Of a DNA stretch of 64,000 nt, positions 27,601 to 35,675 are shown in pieces. Origin of the DNA: Dyadobacter subterraneus (lineage in GTDB: Bacteria; Bacteroidota; Bacteroidia; Cytophagales; Spirosomataceae); NCBI RefSeq assembly GCF_015221875.1, contig NZ_JACYGY010000001.1, forward strand, positions 3,016,501 to 3,080,500, given 5' to 3'. Each line of letters begins with the position of its first letter. The stretch's first letter is position 1. The translations under genes were made by a program, and so were the position numbers. The notes beneath the pieces are model-generated. The model did not search any database. It saw nothing but the letters and a program-made list of their open reading frames with translations, and was not told where the DNA came from.

Positions 27601-27749
27601 GTTTGTATGGAAATGCACACAATATTTTCACCTGGGCAGATCCTTTCGTAAAACCATTTGATCCTGAAAAAATCGAAGGTTTGTTTGGGGCCGGACTTAC
27701 TTACCCGGTGACAAGAAGTTACAACTTTGGTATAAATGTTAAATTCTAA
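24606..27749 (+). CDS. SusC-family TonB-dependent outer-membrane glycan importer
   Basis: 1047 residues. Signal peptide to about residue 36 (PQAFSQ), carboxypeptidase-like regulatory domain about 45-120 (GATLVVSFLGYKRQEIEVG), TonB box/plug start EVVVVGYGTQRRQTLTGA at about 126, plug domain with SLQGKIAGVQIRQNSG, FGEPLYVVDGV and SVLKDASAAIFGIRAGNGVV, then a 22-strand barrel ending YNFGINVKF. Typical SusC length and organisation. It forms a complex with the SusD product encoded next and probably imports fucosylated oligosaccharides (inference from the fucosidase operon upstream). No anti-sigma-interacting N-terminal extension is seen. Confidence 0.95.
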   Translation: MENQPLLRKRIKAWMNVLQLVMMAFAVLFSPQAFSQNQSAASGDILVSGEIDDEKNQPIPGASIVLKGSIQGTTTDVNGKFSLNIPRSGATLVVSFLGYKRQEIEVGNKTFFQIKLEPSTDELQEVVVVGYGTQRRQTLTGAISNIVSDAIKTTTHTSLAQSLQGKIAGVQIRQNSGEPGSFSTSINIRGFGEPLYVVDGVARDGGYEFQKINPDDIESISVLKDASAAIFGIRAGNGVVIVTTKKGVKGKPKFSYNAVYGRQSPTDVPVMTNAYQWAQMRNDAARNLGENPVYTSEEVEKFRTGAPGYESTDWYKQVLNKSASQTQHFISASGGEGAATYFTSFGYQNENGLLKSNDMGYKKYTFRTNVGIDLTKNLKADLILSGLYDKRNQPGDNFFNIYKGTRIALPTERPYANDNPKYPALLSGGYNPVALADGNLTGYNEEANKFFQSTFALTYTVPFVKGLRVKGLAAYDSNNYRAKSVSKSYNLYTYDAATDKYTAHQQRNPSRIGNNFSDNNRVTFQGQLFYNTVIAKNHNVGATLVYEQQESKNRSAGLGREYAFFTNDQIDQAGLNNQTTSGTESEYASQSYVGRLNYDFKEKYLLEVAARYDGSYRYHPDRRWGLFPVVSAGWRVSEESFMKKIPFVSTLKLRGSYGLVGADAGAPFQYVPGFSLSGGGGYEFNNGNYTTGAASPAIVNEKLTWFKSKIQDIGIDIGLWDNKIDLTLDVYQRDRKGLLARRNVSLPNTFGGTLPDENLNSDRVKGIEFTAGYSGQIRDFKYGITGNFNFARTMNRYIERGDFLSSMDKWRNGGANRWNDVVWAYQLEGQFQNKDEVIYAPIQNGDLGNTRELPGDFKYKDVNGDGVIDGNDAMPLFFGGDPKMYYGLTLNASYKGFDFTALFQGSGKYSVRFREVYAEVFAFRGNTPEYFYDRWHLSDDNQWTPGKWPASRFNYNVGAMYAESSAWRKDASYLRFKSAQLGYTFKQGWLKKIGIDEVRLYGNAHNIFTWADPFVKPFDPEKIEGLFGAGLTYPVTRSYNFGINVKF

Positions 27750-27760
27750 GCGTGAGAAAA

Positions 27761-29653
27761 ATGAAATTATATAGATATATCATACTGCTGCCCATTTTGT
27801 TTTCGTTGAGCTGCGGAGATGTTTTGGACAAACAACCTTTGGATAAGTTGCAGGGAGAAAACTTATTTTCCAATCCCGAAGGTGTCAAACTTTATATGGC
27901 AAACCTTTATTACCAGCTGCCAATCGAAGATTTTACATTTTTCAGACAAGGTTTTAACTGGAACACGGGTGACCCAAACAATGGAGGTTTTGCACCCGCC
28001 ATGGTTACCGATGAAGCAGTGCATACAGAATTTGGTGATTTTATCGGCAATGATGATTTCCAGTGGTGGGACCAGGGATATAAATTGATCCGTGACACCA
28101 ATATTCTGATTGACATCATTCCAACACTTAGTGTGACAGAAGAGGAAACCAGGGCGCTTGTTGGGGAAAGTGCCTTTATCCGCGCTTATGCCTATTTTGC
28201 TTTGGCGAAAAGATATGGCGGAGTTCCACTGATCACATCTGTGCAAAAGTATGAAGGGGATGTCGAAGCGCTGAAAGTACCAAGAAGTACGGAGAAAGAA
28301 ACCTGGGATTTCGTTTTAAAAGAATGCGATCTGGCCATTCAAAACCTGGCAGAATCATGGCCGGGCGGCGAGAGAAGAGCTACAAAATGGGTTGCTTATG
28401 CGTTGAAATCAAGAGCCGCGTTACATGCGGCATCGTTGGCAAAATACGCAGACAGAGCTCCGATTTCGGGTACAGCGGTTGACCAAAAACTAGTAGGGCT
28501 GGATAACTCAGCAGCAGCGGAATATTACAAAGCAGCCATTGAAGCGAGTGAAGCACTTATCACCTCTGGTAAATTTTCACTTTATAAACCAACGCCGGCA
28601 TCGCCCCAGGAAGCAGCTGAGAATTACAGACAACTGTTTGAGGACCCAAACATTGCGCCAAATGAGGCCATATTTATCAAAGGTTTTGCACGGCCCGGAT
28701 CTGGTACGGGGCATAATTATGGTATCTGGTACCAGCCCAATCAAACAGCAAATGGCTGGCCGCATCCTGGGCGTATGAATCCGACACTAGATCTGATCGA
28801 TGCTTATGAAACCTACACGGATCCGGGGAAAAGTGCGCCGGTTGTGACATCGGAGGCTGCCAATGATATCAATGACTACAACGGATTTAACGCGTCAAAA
28901 AATTACAAACGTTATGATGATCCGGCAGGCATTTACAAAGACAAAGATGCGCGGCTTTGGGCCACTGCTATCTTACCCGGCACTACGTGGAAAGGCCAGA
29001 AAATCATTATCCAGGCAGGTTTTGTGAAACCGGACGGCAGTCCGCAGCTTTTCGGTGGAGAGCCCCTCACTGCCAATGGAAAAACGTATTATCCGTACGG
29101 TGCAGCCGACCGGACACAATATTCCGGTTTTGATACCTGGGGAGGAAACAATACACGGACGGGTGTAAGCTTCAAGAAATTCCTGAATGAGGGCACCAAC
29201 GTGGCTCCGGGCTGGAACCAGACAGTATCGGACTGGGCAGATTTTCGTTACGCAGAAATCCTTTTGATCTATGCAGAAGCAATTGTGGAAAGTGGTTCTG
29301 CAAAAGCAGATGCCGGTGCAAAAGCATTAAATGACATCCGCCGCCGGGCAGGTCATACCAAAGATATTCCTCTAAGCATTGACAATGTGATCCGGGAAAG
29401 ACGGGTTGAACTGGCCTTTGAAAACAAGCGGTTTTGGGATTTGATAAGGCGTCGTGAGTACCATACGCTGTTTAACAACTCCGTTCGTCATGCTTTGATT
29501 CCTGTTTTGGACCTACGGGTTTCGCCAGCGAAATACATCTTTATCCGCCAGACAATCCAGCGGTTGAATCCGGCCACTTTTGATTATAAACAATATTACC
29601 GGTCTATCCCTGGCATTGGTTCTAACGGTTTGGTTCAGAATCCACAGTATTAA
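27761..29653 (+). CDS. SusD/RagB-family surface glycan-binding lipoprotein
   Basis: 630 residues from the ATG at 27761 (a GTG at 27752 is an alternative). Lipobox FSLSCGDVLD gives a lipidated Cys near residue 18, followed by the usual LDKQPLDKLQGENLFSN. SusD TPR region (SAFIRAYAYFALAKRYGGVPLIT) and the C-terminal RRRAGHTK, VIRERRVELAFENKRFWDLIRR signature are intact. It caps the SusC barrel and binds the glycan at the cell surface. Spacing of 11 bp after susC indicates one transcript. Confidence 0.95.
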   Translation: MKLYRYIILLPILFSLSCGDVLDKQPLDKLQGENLFSNPEGVKLYMANLYYQLPIEDFTFFRQGFNWNTGDPNNGGFAPAMVTDEAVHTEFGDFIGNDDFQWWDQGYKLIRDTNILIDIIPTLSVTEEETRALVGESAFIRAYAYFALAKRYGGVPLITSVQKYEGDVEALKVPRSTEKETWDFVLKECDLAIQNLAESWPGGERRATKWVAYALKSRAALHAASLAKYADRAPISGTAVDQKLVGLDNSAAAEYYKAAIEASEALITSGKFSLYKPTPASPQEAAENYRQLFEDPNIAPNEAIFIKGFARPGSGTGHNYGIWYQPNQTANGWPHPGRMNPTLDLIDAYETYTDPGKSAPVVTSEAANDINDYNGFNASKNYKRYDDPAGIYKDKDARLWATAILPGTTWKGQKIIIQAGFVKPDGSPQLFGGEPLTANGKTYYPYGAADRTQYSGFDTWGGNNTRTGVSFKKFLNEGTNVAPGWNQTVSDWADFRYAEILLIYAEAIVESGSAKADAGAKALNDIRRRAGHTKDIPLSIDNVIRERRVELAFENKRFWDLIRRREYHTLFNNSVRHALIPVLDLRVSPAKYIFIRQTIQRLNPATFDYKQYYRSIPGIGSNGLVQNPQY

Positions 29654-29682
29654 GAAGGTTGATAAATCTTAACAAAATCATA

Positions 29683-30372
29683 ATGAAAAAGATAAAAATA
29701 TATATACCGGCGCTGCTTTTGGTTTTAGCATTAAATGCCTGTAAGATTGATAATTATCCGGCTCCGGATGCACAGCTGCATGGAACTTTCCTGGATATCG
29801 ATACCAATGAACCCGTTGAACAGGATATCATCCGCGGCAGCACGATTGAATTTATTGAGCACGGATATGCCTCCCAGACCAAACAGGTGATGATCGTTAA
29901 AAATGACGGAACTTACCGCAACGACCTGATTTTTTCAAACACTTACACCATCACGCCGGTCCGTGGAAATTTCGTTCCCGCAGAGCCGCAGGAAGTAGAT
30001 GTAAAAGGTGAAACGCAGTTAGATTTCAAGGTACAGCCCTATATCCGCGTGAAAGATGCCAAAATTGAAAAAGTGGGTTCCAAGGTTGTTGCCACTTTTA
30101 AATTGCAGCAAACGGTGATCAACAATGTGAAAAAAATCGGATTGTATGCGCATCCGGAACCTGCTGTGGGTGAGCCAATGCGGACCGTACTGGCTGATCA
30201 GGAAATCAATGCGGTGACTGATCCCAATAAAATATATACCCTGGAAATTGATCTGCCTTCCAACAGCAGTAATCTGAAAGCCGGGAGCCAATACTTTTTC
30301 CGCGTCGGTGCTTTGATTGATGCACCTGAATCAAAATTTAACTATGCCAAAGCGGTAAGACTTACTTTGTAA
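29683..30372 (+). CDS. DUF3823-type lipoprotein of the SusCD locus
   Basis: 229-residue lipoprotein: signal MKKIKIYIPALLLVLALNAC with lipidated Cys20, then KIDNYPAPDAQLHGTFLDI, the standard beginning of DUF3823 proteins that follow susCD. Two beta-sandwich domains are expected: the first to about residue 120, the second from about 125 (VKDAKIEKVGSKVVATFKL). Such proteins are thought to be surface glycan-binding partners. The ATG at 29683 is used rather than an upstream TTG because it gives the lipoprotein signal. Confidence 0.85.
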   Translation: MKKIKIYIPALLLVLALNACKIDNYPAPDAQLHGTFLDIDTNEPVEQDIIRGSTIEFIEHGYASQTKQVMIVKNDGTYRNDLIFSNTYTITPVRGNFVPAEPQEVDVKGETQLDFKVQPYIRVKDAKIEKVGSKVVATFKLQQTVINNVKKIGLYAHPEPAVGEPMRTVLADQEINAVTDPNKIYTLEIDLPSNSSNLKAGSQYFFRVGALIDAPESKFNYAKAVRLTL

Positions 30373-30379
30373 CATCAGA

Positions 30380-30411
30380 TTGCCGGCCCGAAATTCGGGC
30401 CGGCAATTTTT
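30380..30411 (+). terminator. Intrinsic terminator after the SusCD operon
   Basis: Perfect palindrome TTGCCGGCCCGAA / TTCGGGCCGGCAA around a single A, followed by TTTTTG; it begins 8 bp after the DUF3823 gene stop. Confidence 0.9.
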
Positions 30412-30419
30412 GTGTTAAT

Positions 30420-30476
30420 AAGCCTATCAAATGGATGAAAGAGCATGATATTGACGGGGTCTGTATCAAACAATGA
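30420..30476 (+). pseudogene. Possible 18-codon relic of a GH71/99-like gene
   Basis: Just after the terminator the plus strand reads KPIKWMKEHDIDGVCIKQ then TGA. This resembles the catalytic-domain segment FKWMQENEVDGVFQQ of the neighbouring convergent GH71/99-like protein (shared K-W-M, E, D-G-V, Q). It has no start and nothing similar follows. It could be the last trace of a lost paralogue that belonged to the SusCD operon, or chance. Confidence 0.3.
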
Positions 30477-30544
30477 GCTGGATAATTTCTCGCAAGATAT
30501 TTTCCAATTTTCACTCTAAGACCTGATATAACTCTGCTAACAAT

Positions 30545-30577
30545 AAGATCCGGCAACACCATTGTTGCCGGATCTTT
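30545..30577. terminator. Terminator hairpin between convergent operons
   Basis: 13-bp perfect stem AAGATCCGGCAAC / GTTGCCGGATCTT with a 6-nt loop, followed by TTTTTAT on the plus strand; it lies 20 bp beyond the stop of the minus-strand GH71/99-like gene, so it may serve both directions. Confidence 0.8.
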
Positions 30578-30596
30578 TTATGATTTATAACAAAAT

Positions 30597-33404
30597 TTAT
30601 TGCTTCAGAAACTTTCGTTCTGTCCCGTTAAACTTTACAATATACATGCCCGTTGCCCAATTGCTGACATCTAGTTCTACTGTTGAGTTTTCAGGCTTTG
30701 AAGTATATATCTTCCTGCCGTTCATATTTACAATTTCCAGGTTTAATATTCTCTGTTCAGCACTGATTGTCAGCTTTTTTGAAACGGGATTTGGATATAC
30801 TTTCATCAAATCATCAGAAACAATTTTGATCGTAGCGATCCTGCTCAATGCACTTGTTTCATCCAGATCGACCATTTTTAAACGGTAATAATAAGTCCCG
30901 GACGGAAGGTTTTGGTCGGTGAAGCTATATTGATGTTTCGTTGATGAATTATTACCTGCTTCAACCATTCCAATTCCAGTAAATGTTTTTGCGTCCGAAC
31001 TGCGCTGGATTTCAAAATGCGAACTATTTACTTCTGTGGCCGTTTCCCATCGTAGCTGCGCTGAATTACCTTCTTTGTTTGCTGTAAATGCGGTCAAGGT
31101 TACAGGAAGCGGATTTCCGGCAGCTGTCGTGACCGGATTTGGAAAGAGTGGGACCGACAAACTATTGGTTGCCCTGCCGGCCAGTACCTTTTTGGTATAA
31201 CCAGCTATACCCAGATACCAATCAGGCGTCAGATCATAACCATCAGCATCCAGAGAAAGATACCAGGTATCCCCACCCTTGGGTGTATGAGCGGAAAACT
31301 TCGCCATTTTGAAAAAAGATGTAGACTCATCTACCTCATCAAACATGGCAAGATAAATCATTTTCGCTCCTTCATTAATCACGTTTTGAGACTGCTGCCA
31401 AAGAAAGCTACCGCCGTTTCTTGGAATTGAATTTTTAATCGCAGCAGAAGGATTGTTTCTAACCGTTTGCAGATTGAACCAGGAAAAGCCGGGGAATATA
31501 ACTGGCATGTAATCAATACCTTTGGGTTCCAGGTAAGCCATATCGGGCCTGACCGTATTGATCGCAAAGCTATTAGCGCCGCTTTCATCGCCATAACGCC
31601 CAACCGACCAGGGACTTACTGCATCCAGCAAGTCATAAACCGCCAACCATTCGGCAGAATGCGAGCGCCAGTTGTCATTCAATCCACCCATAATTGTAGC
31701 TCTGTATTTTGGATCATCCGTTGGATCGGCCGGATCTCCCTCCTTAAACCATCTGACCAGTTTTTCCGAACGCGCGGCGGTAGCTTCCGGATCCGACGCC
31801 AGGCCCAGCCCCCATAGTGCCACAAGCGGTTTGCCTTTATGCCACAAATAGCTGTCTTCCGAAGTCACACCAAGATCGTCAACCAATCTTTTCCAGTCCG
31901 CAATAATGGCCTCGGTAGAGGTTGCATTGGCTCCTGACAGATCATACATGATCGAATAAACCCGTTTGTATTTACTGCTGGCAATCTGTACATTTTCAAT
32001 TACCTTATCAAAATGACGGTGTACGCGCGTATCCGTTGTGGTGGCATAACCAAGGAAACGTTGTTGGAAAACGCCATCCACCTCGTTTTCCTGCATCCAT
32101 TTAAAATGCTCGTCAACTGTGCTATAATTATAGCTTGAAAATAGTTTTGCAGGACTTCCATCACTGTAAGTCATTGTGGTTGGAACCAGTTCACCCGGGG
32201 GATAATCTGCCTGGTATGGCCACATATCCACAGTTGCAGTACTATGCTGCGGCGCACCGCTAAACCAGTGAAGCCACCACTCATGCGCCGGTTGACCGTC
32301 CGTTGGAAGTCCAAACCAGCCCTGATAACCAAACATAACTTTGCCGTTCAATGTGTTTACCGATGGATCGGCTGTAAGCATTGATTCAGGTTCATAAAAC
32401 TCAATTTCATCTATCTTGGCTGTAATTGAAGCAGCAAGCGGCTGATTAATCCTGAAATAGTTGATGGCGCCCAGATTAGGAGTACCCTGTTTTGCAGCTT
32501 CGGAAATTCTCAGGAAAACATGATTCCAGCCATTCAAAAGTTTCTGGCCTGACATATTCCATCTGTATTCATCCGTTCCATTCTGGCCGGACGATGAAAA
32601 TTCAATACTTCCCGCGCCCGTAAATTTAGAAATATCAGACACATATAGCCAGAATTTGATCAGGCCATTTGCTTCACTTATAGTCGAATTAAATGCAGAA
32701 GAAGGTGTTTGTACAAACCAATCCGCTCCTGAACCTGTTTTGGTAATCGCGGCAGCACCGAGGATTTTATTAGCATTGTCAATCTGAACAGCATCAGTGC
32801 CCGACCAGCCGGTATTCTGATCGGCACTGTTAAAGATATGCGCCCCGGAAAGATCACTTCCATTATATCCTTTGGTAAAACGCATATTATCAATTTTGAT
32901 AACAACACTTTCTCCGTTGTTAATGGGTTTATAATACCTGAAAAAGTTGATTGCCGACAAATCAGGATTGCCGGACTTTCCGGCTCCGCTTAACCGGAGT
33001 ACCACATTGTTCCACCCGTTTCGCAAATTGACACTGCCCGTCCCCCAATTGAATTCATCCGTATCGGGACCACCCGAACTGGTAAGTTCAAACTGGCCGC
33101 CGGCTGTTGAAAATTTTGTTATGTCAGAAACAAAAAGTGAGAATTGTAAATAGGAAATTGTTAGCTCACTGGGGAGGATACCCGTGTTAAGCGGTGTTGC
33201 AAAGTTCTTGCGGAAACGTTCCGTATTACCACCCTCGGATTTTATGGAAGCCAGGCCCTGAACGGGGGTATCCGTATCCAGGCTGAGGGTATTGCCGCCT
33301 CCGCCCCAGCCAGCAATCGATTCACAATCGTCGATCAGAACAACCTGCGCATATCCTTTTAAAAAGAATAGTAATAATAAACCAAGTAAAAAAAGTTTTT
33401 TCAT
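30597..33404 (-). CDS. GH71/99-like secreted glycoside hydrolase with T9SS sorting domain
   Basis: 935 residues. Signal peptide (MKKLFLLGLLLLFFLKGYAQ), then two similar carbohydrate-binding-like beta-sandwich modules of about 150 residues (both with 'GWNNVVLRLSGAGKSGNPDL' / 'GWNHVFLRIS' type lines, about 20-175 and 185-340). The catalytic region (about 350-735) starts GKVMFGYQGWFGLP and has WWLHWFSG, FKWMQENEVDGVFQQRFLG and FPGFSWFN, as in proteins labelled glycoside hydrolase 71/99-like. A fibronectin-type segment (QLRWETATEVNSSHFEIQRS) and a type A T9SS tail (VYPNPVSKKLTI ... GMYIVKF) finish the chain, so it is exported to the surface by type 9 secretion. Substrate unknown; GH99 relatives act on alpha-mannans. 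Confidence 0.85.
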   Translation of the reverse strand: MKKLFLLGLLLLFFLKGYAQVVLIDDCESIAGWGGGGNTLSLDTDTPVQGLASIKSEGGNTERFRKNFATPLNTGILPSELTISYLQFSLFVSDITKFSTAGGQFELTSSGGPDTDEFNWGTGSVNLRNGWNNVVLRLSGAGKSGNPDLSAINFFRYYKPINNGESVVIKIDNMRFTKGYNGSDLSGAHIFNSADQNTGWSGTDAVQIDNANKILGAAAITKTGSGADWFVQTPSSAFNSTISEANGLIKFWLYVSDISKFTGAGSIEFSSSGQNGTDEYRWNMSGQKLLNGWNHVFLRISEAAKQGTPNLGAINYFRINQPLAASITAKIDEIEFYEPESMLTADPSVNTLNGKVMFGYQGWFGLPTDGQPAHEWWLHWFSGAPQHSTATVDMWPYQADYPPGELVPTTMTYSDGSPAKLFSSYNYSTVDEHFKWMQENEVDGVFQQRFLGYATTTDTRVHRHFDKVIENVQIASSKYKRVYSIMYDLSGANATSTEAIIADWKRLVDDLGVTSEDSYLWHKGKPLVALWGLGLASDPEATAARSEKLVRWFKEGDPADPTDDPKYRATIMGGLNDNWRSHSAEWLAVYDLLDAVSPWSVGRYGDESGANSFAINTVRPDMAYLEPKGIDYMPVIFPGFSWFNLQTVRNNPSAAIKNSIPRNGGSFLWQQSQNVINEGAKMIYLAMFDEVDESTSFFKMAKFSAHTPKGGDTWYLSLDADGYDLTPDWYLGIAGYTKKVLAGRATNSLSVPLFPNPVTTAAGNPLPVTLTAFTANKEGNSAQLRWETATEVNSSHFEIQRSSDAKTFTGIGMVEAGNNSSTKHQYSFTDQNLPSGTYYYRLKMVDLDETSALSRIATIKIVSDDLMKVYPNPVSKKLTISAEQRILNLEIVNMNGRKIYTSKPENSTVELDVSNWATGMYIVKFNGTERKFLKQ

Positions 33405-33674
33405 TCGTCGAAAAAATTAAGGTGAATAGTGATTTTAACAATGGCCAGGTGTGTGGCGTATTGTAATGTCAAATCTATCCGGGGAACCATAATTTTTTCT
33501 TAATTATAACTTAACAAAGAAAAAATATTGAATTTATTTTCAATCTGTTCGTGATTAAGTGTATCTAAATTTAAAATACCAGACTGATATGGGTTAAGCA
33601 GAATTGAAACGATTAGTTTTGAACGTCTTGCCTGAGAAAAGGTCTTTATGTTATTTGAGATTTGTCTTATAGAA

Positions 33675-33735
33675 TGAGGATCCCGAGAGAATTCGAACCG
33701 CGGGGCGGATCGTCCGGGACCCATACATTAAAATA
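33675..33735 (-). pseudogene. Degenerate tRNA-Lys 3' half
   Basis: On the minus strand this stretch has the anticodon-side block of the adjacent tRNA-Lys as an exact 17-bp repeat (plus-strand GGACCCATACATTAAAA at 33717-33733 and again at 33808-33824), a T-loop-like TTCGAAT and an acceptor-like CGGGATC. The T-stem does not pair and the 5' half is missing, so it is not a functional tRNA. It looks like a partial duplication scar 3' of the tRNA. Confidence 0.6.
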
Positions 33736-33745
33736 TACTATACCC

Positions 33746-33780
33746 AAAAAAAAAGTCAAACCATTTAAGGTTTGACTTTT
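33746..33780 (-). terminator. Intrinsic terminator of tRNA-Lys
   Basis: On the minus strand, 12-bp stem AAAAGTCAAACC / GGTTTGACTTTT with a 6-nt loop, running into a T-run of about nine; begins 3 nt after the tRNA. Confidence 0.9.
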
Positions 33781-33783
33781 CAG

Positions 33784-33856
33784 TGATCCCGCTGGGATTC
33801 GAACCCAGGACCCATACATTAAAAGTGTATTGCTCTACCAGCTGAGCTACGGAATC
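33784..33856 (-). tRNA. tRNA-Lys (anticodon TTT)
   Basis: 73-nt cloverleaf on the minus strand. Acceptor arms GATTCCG / CGGGATC pair with one T-G; D-arm GCTCAGCTGGTAGAGC; anticodon stem ATACA/TGTAT around loop CTTTTAA (anticodon TTT); variable GGGTC; T-arm CTGGG TTCGAAT CCCAG; discriminator A. The 3' CCA is not encoded. Confidence 0.97.
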
Positions 33857-34255
33857 GTTTGGCTATTATTGACAATTTCAAAACTGGAATTTGTCTGCTA
33901 AAAAAAGTAATTGCCAACCACTTTTTCTCTTACTCCGCTGGAATTGTTTTATTTCTAAAATCTCCTGACCGGCTTGAATCAAACTTTTGATCCATTGGTA
34001 ATTTTAAACTACCGAATACTATTTCTTTGCATTTTGTAGTGCCTTTCACTAGTATCGTGGTGCAAAAGTACTATTTTATACATTCAATCCAAATTTGATA
34101 GCGAATTATTTTTGATTTATTCGAGAGATTCCTTTCAAATATCTCTGTTTGAGAATATTGAGAAAATATTTTTTTTTAACATGGTTGATGTTTACATTAT
34201 AAATCGCTAGAAAGTATTATCCGCGACTATTATGAATGACTATTTTAAGAGGAAA
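33857..34255. other. 399-bp AT-rich stretch without recognisable gene
   Basis: Very AT-rich, stop codons in all frames. It must contain the tRNA-Lys promoter at its left end; nothing else is supported. Confidence 0.5.
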
Positions 34256-34646
34256 TTACATTTTATTTAAACTGTCATTCCGATAATGTAATTGTCGGAT
34301 AGCTTTTGAAATGGGCAAATCTGAAAGTGCATCAGGCAAGCCTTTTTTGGAATAACCAGCTGTTGAATTGCCTAATATGATGATCTGCGTATTTATAAGC
34401 CCGAAAACCAATCTGTTGTCTGTCGTTTTTCCAAAGAACCAATGAACAAAATCGTGAGTCGAAAATGAGTCATAATTTTCAAATGCGGCTATTCACTTTC
34501 TTTTTCCTGCACAATAACTCCCTCTGTTTCAGTATCTGACAAACATTCGCCGTTCCCAGTTGGGCGGTCGAATTATGGTTAAGCGTCTGGATACCTACAA
34601 TGAGTCTCCTTCTTGTGACCTTGTCGAAATTGTTTTCATACGATGG
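34256..34646 (-). pseudogene. Overlapping open frames without starts, possible frameshifted gene remnant
   Basis: Two minus-strand frames remain open and overlap by 14 bp: 34479-34646 (56 codons, with RRRLIVGIQTLNHNSTAQLG) and 34256-34492 (79 codons, with HDFVHWFFGKTTDNRLVFGL and a stop at 34256). Neither has an in-frame ATG near its beginning. Read together they would give about 130 residues interrupted by one frameshift. I do not recognise a family, and chance is possible; the region lies just outside the T6SS locus. Confidence 0.3.
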
Positions 34647-34746
34647 CTATTTTCTACCAAACTTACAAAGGAGGTCGTCGTAAAGATGGTAACTGGCAAG
34701 ACGATTTAAGGGGCCAAACACGACAACTAAATTTGGTAAATAGTCA

Positions 34747-35673
34747 TTACGAAAATTCCAGCATTGTTGTATATCCTAATCTCGGCAAAATTAAAGAGTT
34801 TCTTTCCTCGGTCAGCCACCATGTACTGAGTGGTGTTAGAATGTTTATCTTATTATCGTATTCTACGGGTAACAACCAGCCTAAAAGCCAGCTTATTAGT
34901 TTGTCAAAATCCGGATCAGAAAAATACTTTTCCAGTTCATCTGTATTATTAAATGAAAGATTGATCTGCAATTCAGGTAAACCAGAATCCAGTGCTCCGC
35001 CTAAAAATAAATCCATCCCGAGCGCCGCAATACCAATTTCGGAACCATGTGTCGGAAAAATATTTTTTCCGTATTTTTCACTGATTTCCACCGAAACATT
35101 AAGAATTCTGGTAAGAACAATTTCGCATTTTTTAAAATCGGCCCGGAATTCTGATACCTGCGGCAGGAGGGGCAGAAGTTGCCGAAAAGTGATATCGGAT
35201 ACAAAAGAAGGAATTTGCCAGAAGTAACGCAGCTCTTCAAATAACGAAGAATCCGGATCCAGTGCACTGGACTGCTGCTCAATTTGTTCTGTACGAACTT
35301 TATTGAAGAAAAACTCCTGTTCCAGCGGAAGAAAAAAAAGGCGTGTTTTTTGTTCCTTTTCCCTTTCAATTCTTATGTCTTCAATTTTCTTCTTTAATTC
35401 TTTCCCTGATTTGGAAGATGATAAATGAAAAAGCTGCTCAGGCAAATAATCATAAATACCACTCCGGTTTGATTCGATAACAAGACCGGTAAAATTGCCA
35501 ATTTCCTTTTCTTCCGCAGATTCGATGTCATTATGACTGCGTCTTTTGAACGGTCCTAATGCGCGAAAAGTGATCTGTTCTGGCCTTAAACCGGCTTCAA
35601 GAAGTGATGCTGCAAAAAACTCTGCCTTTAAATCATTCTCCGCTTCAAAAAGTATATTATGTCCAGCTTCCAT
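34747..35673 (-). CDS. tssG: T6SS baseplate protein TssG
   Basis: 308-residue protein placed directly after tssF (2-bp gap) in the order tssE-tssF-tssG. It is similar in layout to TssG/VasB baseplate proteins: an N-terminal helical region, an acidic middle, then a beta-rich C-terminal domain with NISVEISEKYGKNIFP-like and LSTWWLTEERNSLILPRLGYTTML strings. Sequence similarity of Bacteroidota TssG to others is low, so position supports the call. It binds TssF (2:1) and TssE/TssK to form the baseplate wedge. A 194-codon plus-strand frame that overlaps it has no support. Confidence 0.8.
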   Translation of the reverse strand: MEAGHNILFEAENDLKAEFFAASLLEAGLRPEQITFRALGPFKRRSHNDIESAEEKEIGNFTGLVIESNRSGIYDYLPEQLFHLSSSKSGKELKKKIEDIRIEREKEQKTRLFFLPLEQEFFFNKVRTEQIEQQSSALDPDSSLFEELRYFWQIPSFVSDITFRQLLPLLPQVSEFRADFKKCEIVLTRILNVSVEISEKYGKNIFPTHGSEIGIAALGMDLFLGGALDSGLPELQINLSFNNTDELEKYFSDPDFDKLISWLLGWLLPVEYDNKINILTPLSTWWLTEERNSLILPRLGYTTMLEFS

Positions 35674-35675
35674 TT

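Noticed and set aside
33646..33735. A second complete tRNA gene beside tRNA-Lys
   Set aside because: Only 3'-side pieces are present; T-stem and 5' half do not pair, so it is a degenerate copy rather than a functional gene.
34643..35227. 194-codon plus-strand frame
   Set aside because: It overlaps most of tssG on the other strand, has no family features after the first 35 codons, and tssG is supported by position and composition.
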